The notes beneath the pieces were generated by a model, which was given only the letters and a program-made list of their open reading frames with translations, made no database searches and had not been told where the DNA came from. The position numbers were made by a program, and so were the translations under genes. DNA of 16,121 bases, taken from contig RZZF01000010.1 of NCBI GenBank assembly GCA_009929975.1, positions 1 to 16,121 on the forward strand. Reading direction: 5' to 3'. Positions 14,554 to 16,121 of this stretch are shown here, piece by piece. Origin of the DNA: Clostridia bacterium (lineage in GTDB: Bacteria > Bacillota > Clostridia > Saccharofermentanales > UBA5734). Each line of letters starts with the position of its first letter. Positions within the stretch are counted from its first letter, which is position 1.

Positions 14554-15463
14554 TTTTTACAAGCATCGCAAAGTCTTTTTCGCGATTTCTCTGGCCTTGA
14601 TCATCGCCGGTGCGCTGGCAGCCATTTTCTTCGGCATTGATCTGGATATCCAGTTCAAGGGCGGCAGCCTTTTGACGTATTCCTATACAGGTGATATTGA
14701 CCTGAAAACAGCGGAGTCGGTTGTATCCGATGCGATTGATCTTTCTGTCACCGGGCAGTCCAGTCGTCAGCTTGGTGATGAAACAACGAATCTCGTCATC
14801 AGTGTTTCCGGTAATCAGGCATTACTGCCGGAGGATCTGGCAGCCATAGAAAGTGCCCTGAATCAAGCGTTTCCGGAAAATGGCATCGATCTGGAGAATG
14901 CCACCCTGGTTGATCCATTCATCGGACGTGAAGCCCTGATCAACATGGCATGGGCCGTTTTACTGGCCATGGTGCTGATCATCGGCTTTGTCTGGTTCAG
15001 TTTCCGCAGCATGTCCGGTCCGTCCGCGGGGATCATGGCATTGGTTGCCTTGTTTCATGACCTGGCCATCGTATTTTCGGTTTTCATTCTGCTGCGTCAG
15101 CCGCTCAATGAATCACTGATTGCCGTTGTGCTGACGATCCTGGGCTACTCCGTTTACGATACGATTGTCATCTATGACCGGATTCGTGAAAACCGGCGGC
15201 TGTACCGGGGCAAAATGTCTTTGCAGGATCTGGTGGACCTTTCCATCCGCCAGTCTTTGCGCCGCTCCATCCTGACATCGGTCACAACGAGTGTCGCGAT
15301 CGGAGTCGTCTATGTCTTTGCGATACTGTATGATATCAGCAGCATCCGCCAGTTCGCGCTGCCCATGATGATCGGCCTGATCAGTGGTGCTTATTCGTCC
15401 ATTTGTCTTGCCGGACCACTCTGGGTCATGTGGAAGACCCGCCGCGGTCAGACCGGATACTAA
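14546..15463 (+). CDS. secF: Protein translocase subunit SecF
   Basis: The protein has 305 residues. I chose the ATG at 14546 because it begins the conserved M-F-S-F-Y-K-H-R-K N-terminus and overlaps the secD stop by 8 bases. An in-frame ATG at 14477 would add 23 unrelated residues inside secD. TM1 is at about 10-30, then I-Q-F-K-G-G-S at 35-41, the family signature. An extracytoplasmic domain follows (about 42-128), then five membrane segments from about 133 to 296. The Y-S-V-Y-D-T-I-V-I-Y-D-R-I-R-E-N stretch at 201-216 is the SecF counterpart of the SecD proton-relay motif. It works as a complex with SecD in the cytoplasmic membrane. The pair is separate here, not fused as in Bacillus subtilis SecDF. 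A hairpin and a strong terminator follow within 84 bases. Confidence 0.95.
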   Translation: MFSFYKHRKVFFAISLALIIAGALAAIFFGIDLDIQFKGGSLLTYSYTGDIDLKTAESVVSDAIDLSVTGQSSRQLGDETTNLVISVSGNQALLPEDLAAIESALNQAFPENGIDLENATLVDPFIGREALINMAWAVLLAMVLIIGFVWFSFRSMSGPSAGIMALVALFHDLAIVFSVFILLRQPLNESLIAVVLTILGYSVYDTIVIYDRIRENRRLYRGKMSLQDLVDLSIRQSLRRSILTSVTTSVAIGVVYVFAILYDISSIRQFALPMMIGLISGAYSSICLAGPLWVMWKTRRGQTGY

Positions 15464-15486
15464 AAACAGATCATATCGTTTATACT

Positions 15487-15513
15487 GTCAAGTGAAGAGT
15501 TCATTCGCTTGAC
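15487..15513 (+). other. Stable hairpin between secF and its terminator
   Basis: GTCAAGTGAA at 15487-15496 pairs with TTCGCTTGAC at 15504-15513 over ten positions (one G-U), with a 7-base loop. It has no T run, so it is not a terminator by itself. It may protect the 3' end of the secDF message from exonucleases, or compete with the terminator, because the AGTGAA in its left arm can also pair with the right arm of the next hairpin. Confidence 0.6.
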
Positions 15514-15517
15514 CATG

Positions 15518-15547
15518 GGAGTGAATCAGCTGGTTCACTCCTTTTTT
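15518..15547 (+). terminator. Rho-independent terminator after secF
   Basis: A perfect 8-bp stem, GGAGTGAA (15518-15525) with TTCACTCC (15534-15541), encloses an 8-base loop and is followed by six T (15542-15547). It ends the secD-secF transcript. The sortase start codon is only 14 bases beyond, so the sortase promoter must lie at or before this hairpin; I found no convincing one (TATACT at 15481-15486 lacks a -35). Confidence 0.92.
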
Positions 15548-15561
15548 CTGATGGAGGCCCT

Positions 15562-16121
15562 GTGAGATCAAAACAGTTCAGATACCTGATGCTGATGTTG
15601 ATCATTCTGCTGTTGAGTGCGGCGGTTTTTATCATCGCGCGCCCGTGGATCGAGAGCAGGCAGTCGCTGGCGATGCAGCGTGACCTTCAGGCGATCTATC
15701 AGACCCCGTCGTCACTGCAGCAGCCTCATCCGACGGCATCTGTGACATCCACGGTACCGGCCGCGCCTACAGCGCGTCCGACGACGGCCGTGTGGCCAAC
15801 AGCGGGTGAATCTGAACCGACGGAGATTCAGCCGCAGTTCCGGGAACTTCTTGAGATCAACGACGATGTGATCGGCTGGATCATCATTCCCGGAACCATG
15901 ATCGACTATCCGGTGGTCCAGGGTGATGACAATAAGTGGTATCTTGATCATGATCTTTATGGGGAAGAGGATAAAGCGGGTACCGTCTTCATGGACTATC
16001 GCATGACACTGGACGGAAAGGACCGGCATCAGATCCTGTATGGCCATCATTTAAGACAGGGAACCATGTTTACGGATTTGATGAAGTACAAGAATGCCGA
16101 TTTCTTTCAGAAGAACCGCCG
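15562..16121 (+). CDS. srtB: Class B sortase, N-terminal part (runs off right edge)
   Basis: The first 186 residues are visible from a GTG start at 15562, which has GGAGG (15553-15557) 4 bases upstream. The next in-frame ATG is at 15589, inside the membrane segment. Residues 7-26 are a single membrane anchor. Residues about 49-90 are a Thr/Pro/Ala-rich linker. The sortase barrel begins near 93 with L-L-E-I-N-D-D-V-I-G-W-I, I-D-Y-P-V-V-Q at 114-120 and the G-T-V-F-M-D stretch at 140-145. The catalytic histidine is in L-Y-G-H-H (H162), followed by G-T-M-F. These blocks match sortase B-type enzymes. The catalytic cysteine (T-L-S-T-C type) and arginine lie beyond the window. The enzyme would attach surface proteins or pilin to the wall by transpeptidation. 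No substrate with a sorting signal is seen in this window. Confidence 0.88.
   Translation, partial: MRSKQFRYLMLMLIILLLSAAVFIIARPWIESRQSLAMQRDLQAIYQTPSSLQQPHPTASVTSTVPAAPTARPTTAVWPTAGESEPTEIQPQFRELLEINDDVIGWIIIPGTMIDYPVVQGDDNKWYLDHDLYGEEDKAGTVFMDYRMTLDGKDRHQILYGHHLRQGTMFTDLMKYKNADFFQKNR

Noticed and set aside
15712..16050. Minus-strand open frame of 112 codons over the sortase gene
   Set aside because: It is Arg/His-rich shadow coding opposite the sortase Pro/Thr linker and catalytic domain; the plus-strand frame shows clear sortase motifs.

Overview
The window looks like the chromosome of a saccharolytic, Gram-positive anaerobe of the Firmicutes, most likely class Clostridia. It has a moderately high GC content for that group. 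Support comes from strong AGGAGG-type ribosome binding sites, sigma-A style promoters, a secD/secF pair of Clostridial type, a class B sortase, an SH3/NlpC-P60 wall hydrolase, a DUF6320-type membrane protein and an iron-sulfur aldo/keto reductase of a kind common in Clostridia. I cannot name a genus. I see no rRNA, tRNA, CRISPR array, insertion sequence or phage gene, and no gap longer than 300 bases.

Left part (1-3687), sugar-related. The 3' end of a GH36 alpha-galactosidase runs, 3 bases apart, into a large protein joining an ADP-ribosylglycohydrolase-type domain to C-terminal beta-sandwich modules. A 12-helix MFS transporter comes from the opposite strand and overlaps its tail by 60 bp.

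Middle part (3688-8302). A THUMP-type RNA guanine methyltransferase and a cellobiose 2-epimerase each have their own extended -10 promoter. They are followed on the minus strand by a PHP-domain phosphoesterase and a 4Fe-4S aldo/keto reductase, probably transcribed together (PHP first). The epimerase and the reductase again overlap tail to tail, by 19 bp. The epimerase and the alpha-galactosidase would both fit the breakdown of galactomannan-type oligosaccharides, but they lie in different transcription units.

Right-middle part (8303-11617). A tight three-gene operon encodes a PdxA2-like dehydrogenase, a condensation/alcohol-acetyltransferase fold protein with an HxxxDG motif, and a DUF6320-like protein with a zinc ribbon and six membrane segments. 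The last two form a recurrent but functionally unassigned pair and are the best candidate for an undescribed system here.

Right part (11618-16121), cell envelope. An SH3b-SH3b-NlpC/P60 peptidoglycan hydrolase with a consensus promoter and a strong terminator is followed by secD-secF. These have their own consensus promoter, an 8-base gene overlap, and a leader whose two long stems cross each other as in a pseudoknot. A hairpin and a strong terminator close that operon, and a class B sortase begins before the window ends.
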